64,000 bases of DNA from an uncultured Nitrospirota bacterium (lineage in GTDB: Bacteria > Nitrospirota > Nitrospiria > Nitrospirales > UBA8639). The DNA lies in contig CAKZPV010000049.1 in NCBI GenBank assembly GCA_937139405.1, positions 1 through 64,000 on the forward strand, written 5' to 3'. Positions 1-8,359 of the stretch are shown in pieces. A program made the translations under genes and the position numbers. The notes under the pieces were generated by a model. That model saw nothing but the letters and a program-made list of their open reading frames with translations, made no database searches and was not told the origin of the DNA. Within the stretch, counting starts at the first letter, position 1; each line of letters starts with the position of its first letter.

Positions 1-72
1 GAGCCGCGTGCGGCTCGAACGCACGACCCTCGCCTTAAAAGGGCGATGCTCTACCAACTGAGCTAGCGGCTC
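1..72 (-). tRNA. tRNA-Lys (anticodon TTT), 3' end cut by the window edge
   Basis: Read on the minus strand, the sequence folds as a complete cloverleaf. A 7-bp acceptor stem GAGCCGC/GCGGCTC, a D-arm with AGCTCAGTTGGTAGAGC, an anticodon arm TCGCC-CTTTTAA-GGCGA and a T-arm with GTTCGAGCC are all visible. The loop gives anticodon TTT, so lysine. The discriminator base and CCA would lie just beyond position 1. Confidence 0.95.
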
Positions 73-152
73 ACCGAGGAGGCGATGCTACCAATGGACT
101 CAGTGGTTGTCAAACGCAATGAAGAATCCGCAGAAGTTTCGTCAGAAATTAT

Positions 153-1460
153 TTAGCTCGTTTTTTTTGAACGCACCAGAGGGTTGCGAATCACAATCGT
201 CGCTTCTCGTTTGGAGCCTGTCGAAATCATATCGATAGGACAGGACACGAGTTCTTTGACACGAGCCAAATATTTTTTAGCATTGCGAGGCAAAGCATTA
301 TAGGATGTCACTCCTGACGTATCGCTGGTCCACCCTTCCCAACGCTCATAGACCGGTCGACAATTCTCTAACACCTCTAAATCAGCGGGCATTTCCCGAT
401 AGACCTTGCTTTGATAACGATAGCCTGTACAAATTTTCAATTCTTTACAGCCATCTAACACATCAAGTTTTGTCATGGCCAAAGATGTTAATCCATTCAC
501 CCGAACGGCATAGCGCAGCAAGACGGCATCAAGCCACCCACAACGGCGAACCCGCCCGGTCGTGGCTCCATATTCATGCCCGCGCGTCATAAGCTGTTGA
601 CCCATGGCATCGTCTAATTCGGTGGGGAATGGTCCACCGCCGACTCGAGTTGTGTAGGCCTTGGTCACGCCTAACACCGCTGAAATATTGGTAGGGCCCA
701 CGCCACTTCCCGTACAGGCCCCACCCGAGCAGGAACTGGAAGAGGTCACATAGGGATACGTTCCAAAATCAACGTCCAGATGCGTACCTTGAGCACCCTC
801 AAACAACACTTTTTTCCCATCAGCAAACGCACGATCTAGTAAAAGAGGAACATCAGCAATATAAGGGCGCAAACGTTCCCCATAAGCTTGATATTCTTTA
901 AATATCGCTTGGACCGTAAACCCCTTCACATTATAGATACGACGCAAGAACACATTAATTTCCACTAAATTTTCCTGAATTTTTTTCTTTAAGACATCAG
1001 GATTTAGCAAATCGCCCATCCGAATACCCACCCGAGCCATCTTGTCCACATAAGCCGGACCAATGCCTCGACCGGTTGTACCAATTCGCCGAGCGCCTTT
1101 GGCTTGCTCTGCCGCCTTATCAATAGCTTTGTGATACGGCATGATGACATGGGCTCGTTGGCAAATGAGAAACCGTTTGCCAACAGCAATCCCATTTTTC
1201 TTCAACCCATCTAACTCACCAATTAACCCACCGGGATCTATTGCAACACCATTGCCAAGTACGCAGAGCTTCCCACGATAAAGAACTCCAGAAGGAATGA
1301 GGTGAAAAATAAAGGTCCCTTTGTCGGTGATCACCGTATGCCCAGCATTCGAACCACCCTGATAGCGAACAATCACATTCGCATCTTTGGCCAGAAGATC
1401 GACAATCTTCCCTTTTCCTTCATCACCCCACTGGGACCCTACGACGACAAGCGCTGCCAT
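153..1460 (-). CDS. purA: adenylosuccinate synthetase
   Basis: PurA joins IMP and aspartate with GTP to make adenylosuccinate, the first committed step from IMP to AMP in the cytoplasm. The 435-residue length is normal for bacterial PurA. The N-terminus carries the signature VVVGSQWGDEGKGK (about residues 5-18), including the catalytic Asp and the GTP P-loop, followed by GGSNAGHT. The GTTGRGIGPAY and TTGRVRRCGW segments that bind IMP and form the catalytic site are intact. The ATG start puts the signature at the expected distance. No purine partner is adjacent; it lies between two tRNA genes. Confidence 0.97.
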   Translation of the reverse strand: MAALVVVGSQWGDEGKGKIVDLLAKDANVIVRYQGGSNAGHTVITDKGTFIFHLIPSGVLYRGKLCVLGNGVAIDPGGLIGELDGLKKNGIAVGKRFLICQRAHVIMPYHKAIDKAAEQAKGARRIGTTGRGIGPAYVDKMARVGIRMGDLLNPDVLKKKIQENLVEINVFLRRIYNVKGFTVQAIFKEYQAYGERLRPYIADVPLLLDRAFADGKKVLFEGAQGTHLDVDFGTYPYVTSSSSCSGGACTGSGVGPTNISAVLGVTKAYTTRVGGGPFPTELDDAMGQQLMTRGHEYGATTGRVRRCGWLDAVLLRYAVRVNGLTSLAMTKLDVLDGCKELKICTGYRYQSKVYREMPADLEVLENCRPVYERWEGWTSDTSGVTSYNALPRNAKKYLARVKELVSCPIDMISTGSKREATIVIRNPLVRSKKTS

Positions 1461-1643
1461 GGTCTCCTCCGCTACCTCAAATTAACTGGGCAAAAAAAAG
1501 CTCTGACAACAACAAGGCCAGAGCGCGAACTTGGCATCCTAAGTTGCACATCATAAATTGTCAACGAAGCATCTTCAGAACCTATACACGACGCTCAATT
1601 TCTTGACCGCATCAAAAACCCGTGATAGCATCTTTTGCGGTGT

Positions 1644-1719
1644 GGGGCTGTAGCGCAGTTGGGAGCGCGCGTGAATGGCATTCACGAGGTCGCCGGTTCG
1701 ATCCCGGCCAGCTCCACCA
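1644..1719 (+). tRNA. tRNA-Ala (anticodon GGC) with encoded CCA
   Basis: The acceptor stem GGGGCTG pairs with CAGCTCC (one G-U), followed by A and a genomically encoded CCA. The anticodon arm is CGTGA-ATGGCAT-TCACG, giving GGC (alanine), and the T-arm contains GGTTCGATCC. The ABC-F reading frame downstream stays open back into this tRNA, so gene callers may place its start wrongly inside the tRNA. Confidence 0.95.
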
Positions 1720-1818
1720 ACCTTCCGTTATTATTACTATCTTCTCTGGCATTCATCCCTGACAGGAGAGAGTCAGTGCAATCGGCCCAATCGCCGAATA
1801 ATTTTCCGTGGATTCACG

Positions 1819-3681
1819 ATGTTACACGTTGAACGACTAACAAAAACCTTTCCAACCAAGCCGCTGTTTATAGAGGCCTCGGCTCATCTGAAACCCGGGA
1901 CCCGCGTAGGACTTGTCGGCCCAAATGGATCGGGAAAAACCTCCCTCTTACGCATGATCCTCAACGACAATGACATTGAAAGTGGCCGAATTCGGAAACG
2001 GCCGTATCTTCGCATAGGCTATCTGCCACAAGAATTGGAAACATTGCCAGGCAATACCATATTGGATGCGACCCATCGGGATGAATTCCCCGAATATGAA
2101 GCCAAACGCATTCTGGCCGGCCTAGGATTTCAAGAGGGAGACTGGGACAGAAAGATACAAACACTCTCCGGGGGCTATCGAATGAGAGTGGCTCTCGCCT
2201 ACCTCCTATTATCGGCTCCCGATGTGCTGATGTTGGACGAGCCCACCAATCATTTGGATAAACCCACACAACGATGGTTGGAAAACTTCCTCATCAATTC
2301 ACCATTCACGCTGCTCATTATCAGCCACGATATTGAATTTCTCGACAAAATGGTCACGCATATCTGGGAAGTCCGAAATCATACCTTGCAAGAATATCGC
2401 GGTAACTATACACGTTTTCAAAAGCTCAAAGCCGAACGAGATGCACAGGAAGAAGCGGCCGCCAATCGACAATCCAAAGAAATTTCGCGTGTGCAGTCCT
2501 TTGTCGATCGATTTCGATATCAAGCCAATAAAGCCACTCAAGTCCAATCACGCATCAAGGCATTGGAAAAAGTTAAACGCATTGAATTGCAGCGGGATAC
2601 CAAACGACTCAGATTCAAATTTCCTGAACCGCCTGCGAGCGGAAGAGAAGTCCTTGATATGCAAAACATCCACAAACGATACGGCGAGAAAATCGTCTAT
2701 CAAGGATTAGACTTTGCGATTGAGCGAGGCCAGCGAATCGCCTTTGTCGGAGAAAACGGAGCAGGAAAATCGACGCTCCTGAAAATGTTGGCCGGCGTCC
2801 TAGAATTTGAAGAAGGCAAACGAAAGGTCGGGCACGGCGTCACGATCCATTATTTCGCGCAACACCAAGCGGAAATCCTTCATCCCGAACATAGCATCTT
2901 AGATTCGCTGGAAGACGCCGCCCCGATGGCTGAACGAAACTTTCTTCGCGGGTTGGCCGGCGCTTTTCTCTTCACAGGAGACGATCAACACAAACCCATC
3001 AAGGCCTTAAGCGGTGGGGAACGCAATCGCGTGGCCCTCGCCCGCATGCTCGTCGAACCAGCCAATACCCTGCTATTGGATGAGCCCACGAACCATTTAG
3101 ATCCCTCATCGGTCGACATGCTGACCGACGCCCTGCTTCAATTCCCTGGCACCATCGTCTTCATCTCTCATGACCCCACCTTCCTCATGCGGGTATCCAC
3201 ACGGGTCGTAGAAATTGATGAAGGCAAAGCTCGAGACTACATCGGAGACTATGAATACTACTGCTGGAAACGAGCCAAGGAATTAGAAGATCAGATTCCG
3301 CCAGAAGCCAAAACCGAAAAGAAAAAATCCAAGAAAAAAGAGAAAGCAAAAAAAGAGCAACCCACAAAAGAACACGTCACCAATGGCACCACCACAACAC
3401 CCGTCGCTCCTTCAGACGCACCATCTCGGCGAGACCTCTCCAAAAGTATTGCCCGCCTAGAAAAACAAGTGGCCAATGCCGAAAAAGAAATAGCCCAACT
3501 CGAAGAACAAATCAAAGCTCGCGATGTTGAACTCGCCGCCCCTGAGACCTACCAGGATTACTCCCGTTGGAACACCCTCCATCAAGAACGAGAGAAATGG
3601 ACCCGTGACCTCGACCGTCTCACCCACAAATGGGGCGACCTCACCGCCCAACTAGAAAAACAACAATCCCAAATCTCATAA
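1819..3681 (+). CDS. ABC-F family ATP-binding protein (EttA/Uup/YheS-like)
   Basis: A soluble protein of 620 residues with two ABC ATPase domains and no membrane segments, the layout of ABC-F translation factors that bind the ribosomal E site. Domain 1 has Walker A GPNGSGKTS (about 34-42), signature LSGGYRMRVA (about 115) and MLDEPTNHLD (about 139). A charged helical linker follows. Domain 2 has GENGAGKST (about 310), LSGGERNRVALA (about 396) and LLDEPTNHLD (about 420). A Lys-rich stretch near residues 497-520 leads into a C-terminal coiled coil. I chose the ATG at 1819 because upstream in-frame starts lie inside or next to tRNA-Ala and the protein then begins directly with the ABC fold (MLHVERLTKTF). 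The exact subfamily is not certain. Confidence 0.93.
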   Translation: MLHVERLTKTFPTKPLFIEASAHLKPGTRVGLVGPNGSGKTSLLRMILNDNDIESGRIRKRPYLRIGYLPQELETLPGNTILDATHRDEFPEYEAKRILAGLGFQEGDWDRKIQTLSGGYRMRVALAYLLLSAPDVLMLDEPTNHLDKPTQRWLENFLINSPFTLLIISHDIEFLDKMVTHIWEVRNHTLQEYRGNYTRFQKLKAERDAQEEAAANRQSKEISRVQSFVDRFRYQANKATQVQSRIKALEKVKRIELQRDTKRLRFKFPEPPASGREVLDMQNIHKRYGEKIVYQGLDFAIERGQRIAFVGENGAGKSTLLKMLAGVLEFEEGKRKVGHGVTIHYFAQHQAEILHPEHSILDSLEDAAPMAERNFLRGLAGAFLFTGDDQHKPIKALSGGERNRVALARMLVEPANTLLLDEPTNHLDPSSVDMLTDALLQFPGTIVFISHDPTFLMRVSTRVVEIDEGKARDYIGDYEYYCWKRAKELEDQIPPEAKTEKKKSKKKEKAKKEQPTKEHVTNGTTTTPVAPSDAPSRRDLSKSIARLEKQVANAEKEIAQLEEQIKARDVELAAPETYQDYSRWNTLHQEREKWTRDLDRLTHKWGDLTAQLEKQQSQIS

Positions 3682-3812
3682 TTCAACCCCGGTTTTTTCA
3701 GAAAACTGCAAGGCAAGTGAGTCAATAGATTTTCTTGCTTTTTCCTTATGCTAAATTCGCATAACCTGTCGATTAGAATTCATGCTGGCATCGAAACAAA
3801 CGAAGAAGTAAG

Positions 3813-4787
3813 ATGGCCTGCATGAGCAGTATGGATAAACAACTCAGCAATTCCTTCTCCACTGGCGGGGGTGGGAGCCATTTTGAAGTGCACGTCCAGG
3901 CGTCTTTTCTTGCATTAATGCTAGCAAGGGGATTTGCTCCCTGCTTACCATGCAAACCTATAAAGAAAATCAAATTACAAGGAAAATTTGCTGGTTTTCA
4001 AACAGATGATTTGATTGTCTTTACCCAGGACACTACCGGTAAGGGAGAGTGTAAATTACTTGGTCAGATTAAACATTCAATCACAATTACGGAAAACGAT
4101 TCTAAATTTGCAGAAGTGATCCAATCGGCTTGGCACGATTTTAATAATCCTGATGTATTTACAAAAAAGAAGGATGCCATTGCGCTGATTACTGGACCAC
4201 TAAGCGCTACAGACACCAGTGACGTAAGAATGATTCTTGAATGGGCACGACATTCAGAGAATTCGACGGAGTTTTTTGAAAAAGTTAATCTGGTAAATTT
4301 CAGTAGTGACGCGAAGCGAAGCAAGCTACAGGCATTCAAGGCAAACTTTAAAAAAGCAAATAACAACGAGGAAGTACTGGATGATGAAGCATTCGAATTC
4401 TTAAAGCACTTTCATCTTCTCGGTTATGACTTGGATATCAAGGCAGGTGTAACTTTGTCGCTTCTTCATTCATTGATAGGTCAGTATTCTCCGAATGGTG
4501 CACCTTCCCTTTGGGCTAGGATAGTAGAGGAGGTTTCCTCAGCAAATCAAAATGCGGGAACCATTAGCGCTGACAGTCTTCCAGAAGAATTAATAGCAGT
4601 TTTCAAGAAACCTCCCGTTGAGACCATACCTGAAAGTTTTGTGAAACCTAAAACGCCTAAACCTCATCAATCCTGGGCAAATCAAGAGGAAGTTAAAGCA
4701 TTAACAACAGCCATGCTTTTAGGTAAATGGCAAGAAACCAAGGAAGCAGACGTTGAAATAATTACGAGGCTCATCGATGGATTATAA
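3813..4787 (+). CDS. Cap4/DUF4297-like dsDNA endonuclease-domain protein
   Basis: A 324-residue protein whose N-terminus resembles the dsDNA-nuclease domain of Cap4-type defence effectors (DUF4297). Visible are a glycine run, then HFEVHVQASF (E25), LQGKFAGFQTDDLIVF (D65/D66) and LLGQIKHSI (Q85-x-K87). This spacing fits a PD-(D/E)xK nuclease with a Q-x-K variant. The rest (about 100-324) is helical and polar with no recognisable motif; no Walker A is present. The gene overlaps the next by 11 bp in a different frame. From memory, related proteins exist as one long chain covering both genes, so this may be the 5' part of a frameshifted gene. ATG at 3813 is used; M4 and M7 are alternatives. A defence role is inferred from the domain and setting. 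Confidence 0.65.
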   Translation: MACMSSMDKQLSNSFSTGGGGSHFEVHVQASFLALMLARGFAPCLPCKPIKKIKLQGKFAGFQTDDLIVFTQDTTGKGECKLLGQIKHSITITENDSKFAEVIQSAWHDFNNPDVFTKKKDAIALITGPLSATDTSDVRMILEWARHSENSTEFFEKVNLVNFSSDAKRSKLQAFKANFKKANNNEEVLDDEAFEFLKHFHLLGYDLDIKAGVTLSLLHSLIGQYSPNGAPSLWARIVEEVSSANQNAGTISADSLPEELIAVFKKPPVETIPESFVKPKTPKPHQSWANQEEVKALTTAMLLGKWQETKEADVEIITRLIDGL

Positions 4788-7368
4788 TTCATGGATAGCC
4801 AGTCTCCGGGAAGTTCTTCAACAACATGATAATCCGCTTGTGCTGAGAAACGGCCATTGGGAAGTGGCTGATCGCAAAACCATATGGGATACATTGGGCC
4901 CCAGAATTTTCGATGCTCACCTTGACCGATTCAAGGATTTAGCCGTCGAGGTACTCACAGAACTAGACCCACAATTTCAACTACCTACTGAAGAACGTTA
5001 CGCCGCAAGCATCCATGGAAAAGTACTGAACCATTCTGAAGATCTACGTCAAGGCATAACTGAAACTTTGGCCTTACTGGGAAATCATGGAGATAAGTTA
5101 AACAATTGCACTCTTCATAAACCAAAAACTACAGCCACTATGGTAATTCATGAAATTTTCGAACAATCAGATTGGCAGCTTTGGGGCAGCCTCAATAATC
5201 TGTTGCCAATCTTGGCTGAAGCAGTACCGGGGGAGTTTTTAAACTCGGTTGAAAATGCCCTAAGGCAATCCCATTGCCCATTCGATGAACTTTTTTCACA
5301 GGAAGACAATGGCATTTGGGGACAGAATTACATGACCGGATTGCTCTGGGCCTTGGAGGTCTTAGCCTGGGATGAAGATCATTTGGGGCGAGTGGCCTTA
5401 ATTTTAGCCGAATTAGCCTCTCATGATCCTGGCGGTAACTGGGCAAACAGACCTGTGAACTCCCTATCAACCATCTTACTACCTTGGTATCCACAAACAC
5501 TGGCAGACATAAATAAACGCATTGCAGCCATTTATGGGATTAAAAACGATTTCCCCAATATTGCTTGGAAAGTTCTTCTCGCCTTATTGCCAAACTCGCA
5601 TCAAACGACATCCGGTGCATACAAGCCTCGTTGGCGCAACATCCTTTCTCAAGATTGGAAGCCTAAAGTTACTAACAAAGAATATTGGAAACAGGTTACT
5701 GGCTATGCAGAGCTTGCAGTAGAAATGGCCTCCCAAGATTTAAATAATCTTAACGAATTAGTTGGCAATCTTGATAATTTGGCCTCCCCATCTTTTGATG
5801 CAGTATTGGAATATCTTGCTTCGTCAGAAATCACTGAACTCCCAGAAAATCAACGACTGCCAATATGGACAAGCTTGACAGACTTTGCGAGGAAACACCG
5901 GCAGTTCGCAGATGCAAATTGGGCACTTGCCTCTGAGATCGTTTCTAGAATTGAGGATACAGCCGATAAATTGAAGCCAGCCAGTCCCGAAGGCCAGTAT
6001 CAACGACTTTTCACTAGTAGGTATTTTGACCTATATGAAGAGAACGGAAATTTTGAGGAGCAGCAACAGAAAATTAATGAAAAACGTCAGCAAGCTATTA
6101 AGGAGATTTTGCTTGCCGGAGATATTCAAGGAGTAATGGACTTTATTGAAAAAGTGGAATCACCAAGTCAAGTGGGTTTGGCGCTCGGATTGGTTGCTGA
6201 AAACGGAATAGATTCGTATTTACTTCCAGAATATTTGATCATTGAAAGTGACAAATATCGGCGTTTTGTTGGTGGATTTATTTGGAGTCGTTACCAGACA
6301 AAGGGATGGCCATGGGTCGATGGGCTAGATCGCTCTGCATGGTCTCTTTTACAGATTTCTCATTTTCTGACTTCTTTACCCTTCAAGGGTGACACATGGA
6401 ATCGTGCCAATGAATGGTTAGGAGAGTCTGAGAACATTTACTGGGAAAAGGTACTAGTAAATCCTTACCAATCTGATAATGATCTCCTACACGCCATCGA
6501 CAAACTGCTCGAAGCTTCACGTCCTTATGCAGCACTTGATTGCTTAAATTATCGATTAATTAATCAATTGCCGCTAGATAGTGCACGAGCAATTCGAGCT
6601 CTCCTTGATTCGTCAACTTCCCCAGAACCGTCTCTGCCTATGGATTCCTATACTATTACGAAACTCATAGAGGCATTACAGAGCAATCCTCACGCTGATC
6701 AAGATGACCTATTTAAAGTTGAATGGGCCTACCTCTCTTTATTGGTTAGTCCTGGAAGGAATGTAAGACCAATTTTTCTTGAAACACAGCTAGCTACCCA
6801 ACCAGATTTTTTCTGCCAACTGATCCGTTTTATTTACCGTTCTAAAAATGAAAAAATAAGTCATAAGGAACCAAATGAGAAAGAGAAAGCCAATGCCATG
6901 AATGCCTATAGGCTTCTGGATAAATGGAAAAGGCCACCAGGGCTTCAACCAGATGGCAGTTTTTTGGATCAAAATTTTGAAGATTGGATTGATAGTGTTA
7001 AGCAGCAGTGTTCGGAATCGGGACATTTCGAAGTCGCCATGAAAAAAATAGGAGAGGTCTTATTTTATTGCCCGCCAAATCCCCAGGGACTCTGGATCGT
7101 AAAGGCAGCAGCCAACACATTAAATGCCAAAGACGCTGATGACATGAGACGCGGATTTGGGATGGAAGCATATAATTCCAGAGGTGTGCATTCGGTTGAT
7201 CCAAGTGGATCGCCTGAACGTGCGCTGGCAGAACAATGGCGACAAAAAGCAGATGCGGTAGAAGTTGCGGGGTTTGTCAGATTCGCAGCTACTTTAAAAG
7301 AACTAGCAGAGACTTATTATCGTGAGGCCGAGTCAGTCGTAGCAAGATATAAGTCAGAAAGCAATTAA
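4777..7368 (+). CDS. large protein of unknown function, partner or C-terminal part of the nuclease protein upstream
   Basis: An 863-residue, largely alpha-helical, Trp- and Leu-rich protein with no signal peptide, no membrane segment and no P-loop that I can find. Its ATG overlaps the end of the nuclease gene (ATGGATTATAA contains both the start and the other frame's TAA). Conserved-looking blocks include ERYAASIHGKVL, LASHDPGGNWANRPVNSL and DLYEENGNFEEQQ. I remember this family as the C-terminal region of about 1,200-residue proteins that begin with a DUF4297-like nuclease, but cannot check it here. It may act as a sensor or scaffold; I assign no enzymatic role. The frame is intact to its own stop, with no sign of further decay. 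Translational coupling to the upstream gene is likely if the split is real. Confidence 0.6.
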   Translation: MDYNSWIASLREVLQQHDNPLVLRNGHWEVADRKTIWDTLGPRIFDAHLDRFKDLAVEVLTELDPQFQLPTEERYAASIHGKVLNHSEDLRQGITETLALLGNHGDKLNNCTLHKPKTTATMVIHEIFEQSDWQLWGSLNNLLPILAEAVPGEFLNSVENALRQSHCPFDELFSQEDNGIWGQNYMTGLLWALEVLAWDEDHLGRVALILAELASHDPGGNWANRPVNSLSTILLPWYPQTLADINKRIAAIYGIKNDFPNIAWKVLLALLPNSHQTTSGAYKPRWRNILSQDWKPKVTNKEYWKQVTGYAELAVEMASQDLNNLNELVGNLDNLASPSFDAVLEYLASSEITELPENQRLPIWTSLTDFARKHRQFADANWALASEIVSRIEDTADKLKPASPEGQYQRLFTSRYFDLYEENGNFEEQQQKINEKRQQAIKEILLAGDIQGVMDFIEKVESPSQVGLALGLVAENGIDSYLLPEYLIIESDKYRRFVGGFIWSRYQTKGWPWVDGLDRSAWSLLQISHFLTSLPFKGDTWNRANEWLGESENIYWEKVLVNPYQSDNDLLHAIDKLLEASRPYAALDCLNYRLINQLPLDSARAIRALLDSSTSPEPSLPMDSYTITKLIEALQSNPHADQDDLFKVEWAYLSLLVSPGRNVRPIFLETQLATQPDFFCQLIRFIYRSKNEKISHKEPNEKEKANAMNAYRLLDKWKRPPGLQPDGSFLDQNFEDWIDSVKQQCSESGHFEVAMKKIGEVLFYCPPNPQGLWIVKAAANTLNAKDADDMRRGFGMEAYNSRGVHSVDPSGSPERALAEQWRQKADAVEVAGFVRFAATLKELAETYYREAESVVARYKSESN

Positions 7369-7377
7369 CACGAATGC

Positions 7378-7485
7378 CCTATAAATCTACAGGGGGCGTT
7401 GATGTCTTCTTCTTCGGTTAGAGAAGAAGAACCTGCGGGTCGATAATACTTGCGACCTTCTAACTCTTTGGGGAGATGGGATGAG
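7378..7485 (-). pseudogene. diverged fragment of the rarA 3' end
   Basis: On the minus strand this encodes SHLPKELEGRKYYRPAGSSS and then an acidic tail ending DINAP, matching the last about 33 residues of RarA (SHLPKELEGRKYYRSTNSPP, then an acidic tail ending DLNTPW). Similarity continues past the gene end: CCCTGTAGATTTATAGG here against CCATGGTAATTTATAGG at rarA. The stop codon TAA has become AGA. The nucleotide match is clear but imperfect, so the copy is old or came from a related strain. It lies in the same orientation as rarA, with the toxin-antitoxin pair between the two copies. Confidence 0.85.
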
Positions 7486-7530
7486 AAATCTTGGGAACAG
7501 ACATACGGTCTCTCAGTAATCGACTAACCA

Positions 7531-7965
7531 TCACGCTTCAAAAGGATTAACAATAGTCATTCCCCCTACCTGTTGCCCATTCGAAAGATCTTCAGAATAC
7601 AGAGTAGTGGCTCCACTTCGACGTGCAGACTCAAGAGTGAGAGAATCCCAAAAAGACCGTCGATATTTGGCTTGCAGATCAATAGCATTCAGTACAGATT
7701 GTTCATCATTCACAACTACACCCCAAGCACAAAGATCTTCAAGGATTGTGCGGGCCCTCTTCCTATCAATCGGAATAGGAATTTTTTGAGTCAAACTGAC
7801 GAATAACTCTTGAAGCACTTGGGTACTGACCACTCCGGTTTCCGCATTCCACAACTTAAGAATCTTTTTCCTAGCAACTTCTCTTTTTCTGCCTGCGATT
7901 GCATCATGAGCATACACTAATACATTCGTATCCACAAAAATTTTAGGTACGTTCATGAAATTCAT
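7531..7965 (-). CDS. PIN-domain toxin (VapC-like RNase)
   Basis: A 144-residue PIN-fold protein, the usual size of VapC toxins, which are Mg-dependent RNases. Acidic active-site residues are in place: D12 in KIFVDTNVLVYAHD, E53 in VLQELF, D107 in SFWDSL and D126 in YSEDLSNGQ. It overlaps the upstream antitoxin gene by 23 bp (14 bp if translation starts at M5, MNVPKIF), typical of coupled toxin-antitoxin pairs. The target RNA cannot be told from sequence. The pair sits between rarA and a partial rarA copy, which suggests arrival by transfer. Confidence 0.88.
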   Translation of the reverse strand: MNFMNVPKIFVDTNVLVYAHDAIAGRKREVARKKILKLWNAETGVVSTQVLQELFVSLTQKIPIPIDRKRARTILEDLCAWGVVVNDEQSVLNAIDLQAKYRRSFWDSLTLESARRSGATTLYSEDLSNGQQVGGMTIVNPFEA

Positions 7966-8188
7966 CTCGGGTATAGGAGGAACGTCCTTTGGTTCCCAGA
8001 TTCAACCCCTTTTTGAGTAGCGAAAGATGCCGCTGCTTGGCTTTCTCATAGCCTGTTTGTTGCTCAACTTTGCCTCGCAACACCTCTCTCATTAATTCGC
8101 TCAGGGACTTCTCTTCCTGAGCGGCTACAATTTTGGCTTTCTTTAAAAGGGTTTTGGGAAGAGAAAAAGTGAAATTTTGACGGTCCAT
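7943..8188 (-). CDS. RHH-type antitoxin of the PIN toxin
   Basis: An 81-residue protein whose first about 45 residues look like a ribbon-helix-helix DNA-binding domain: a short beta strand (NFTFSLPKTLL) followed by two helices (KKAKIVAAQEEKSLSELMREVL). The polar C-terminal half would wrap the toxin. It is encoded first and overlaps the PIN gene, the standard antitoxin-toxin order. By analogy it should neutralise the toxin and repress the operon by binding upstream of 8188; no operator was identified with confidence. Confidence 0.8.
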   Translation of the reverse strand: MDRQNFTFSLPKTLLKKAKIVAAQEEKSLSELMREVLRGKVEQQTGYEKAKQRHLSLLKKGLNLGTKGRSSYTRDEFHERT

Positions 8189-8359
8189 AGCAGCACCCTA
8201 AAATAGGTTTGTTCAGATTATCATGTAAATCACATAATTTCGTGTCTTTCAAATTTCTTTACGCCGACAAGATCACTCTATGTCACTCGGAAATTGTAGG
8301 AAAGATCTCAGCGGCCAGAATGCAAGGTATTCAGAAGGGGAAAAACTGAATCCTATAAA

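Noticed and set aside
1675-1818. N-terminal 48-residue extension of the ABC-F protein
   Set aside because: It begins inside tRNA-Ala and reads through non-protein-like sequence (a run of Tyr); ATG 1819 starts the ABC fold.
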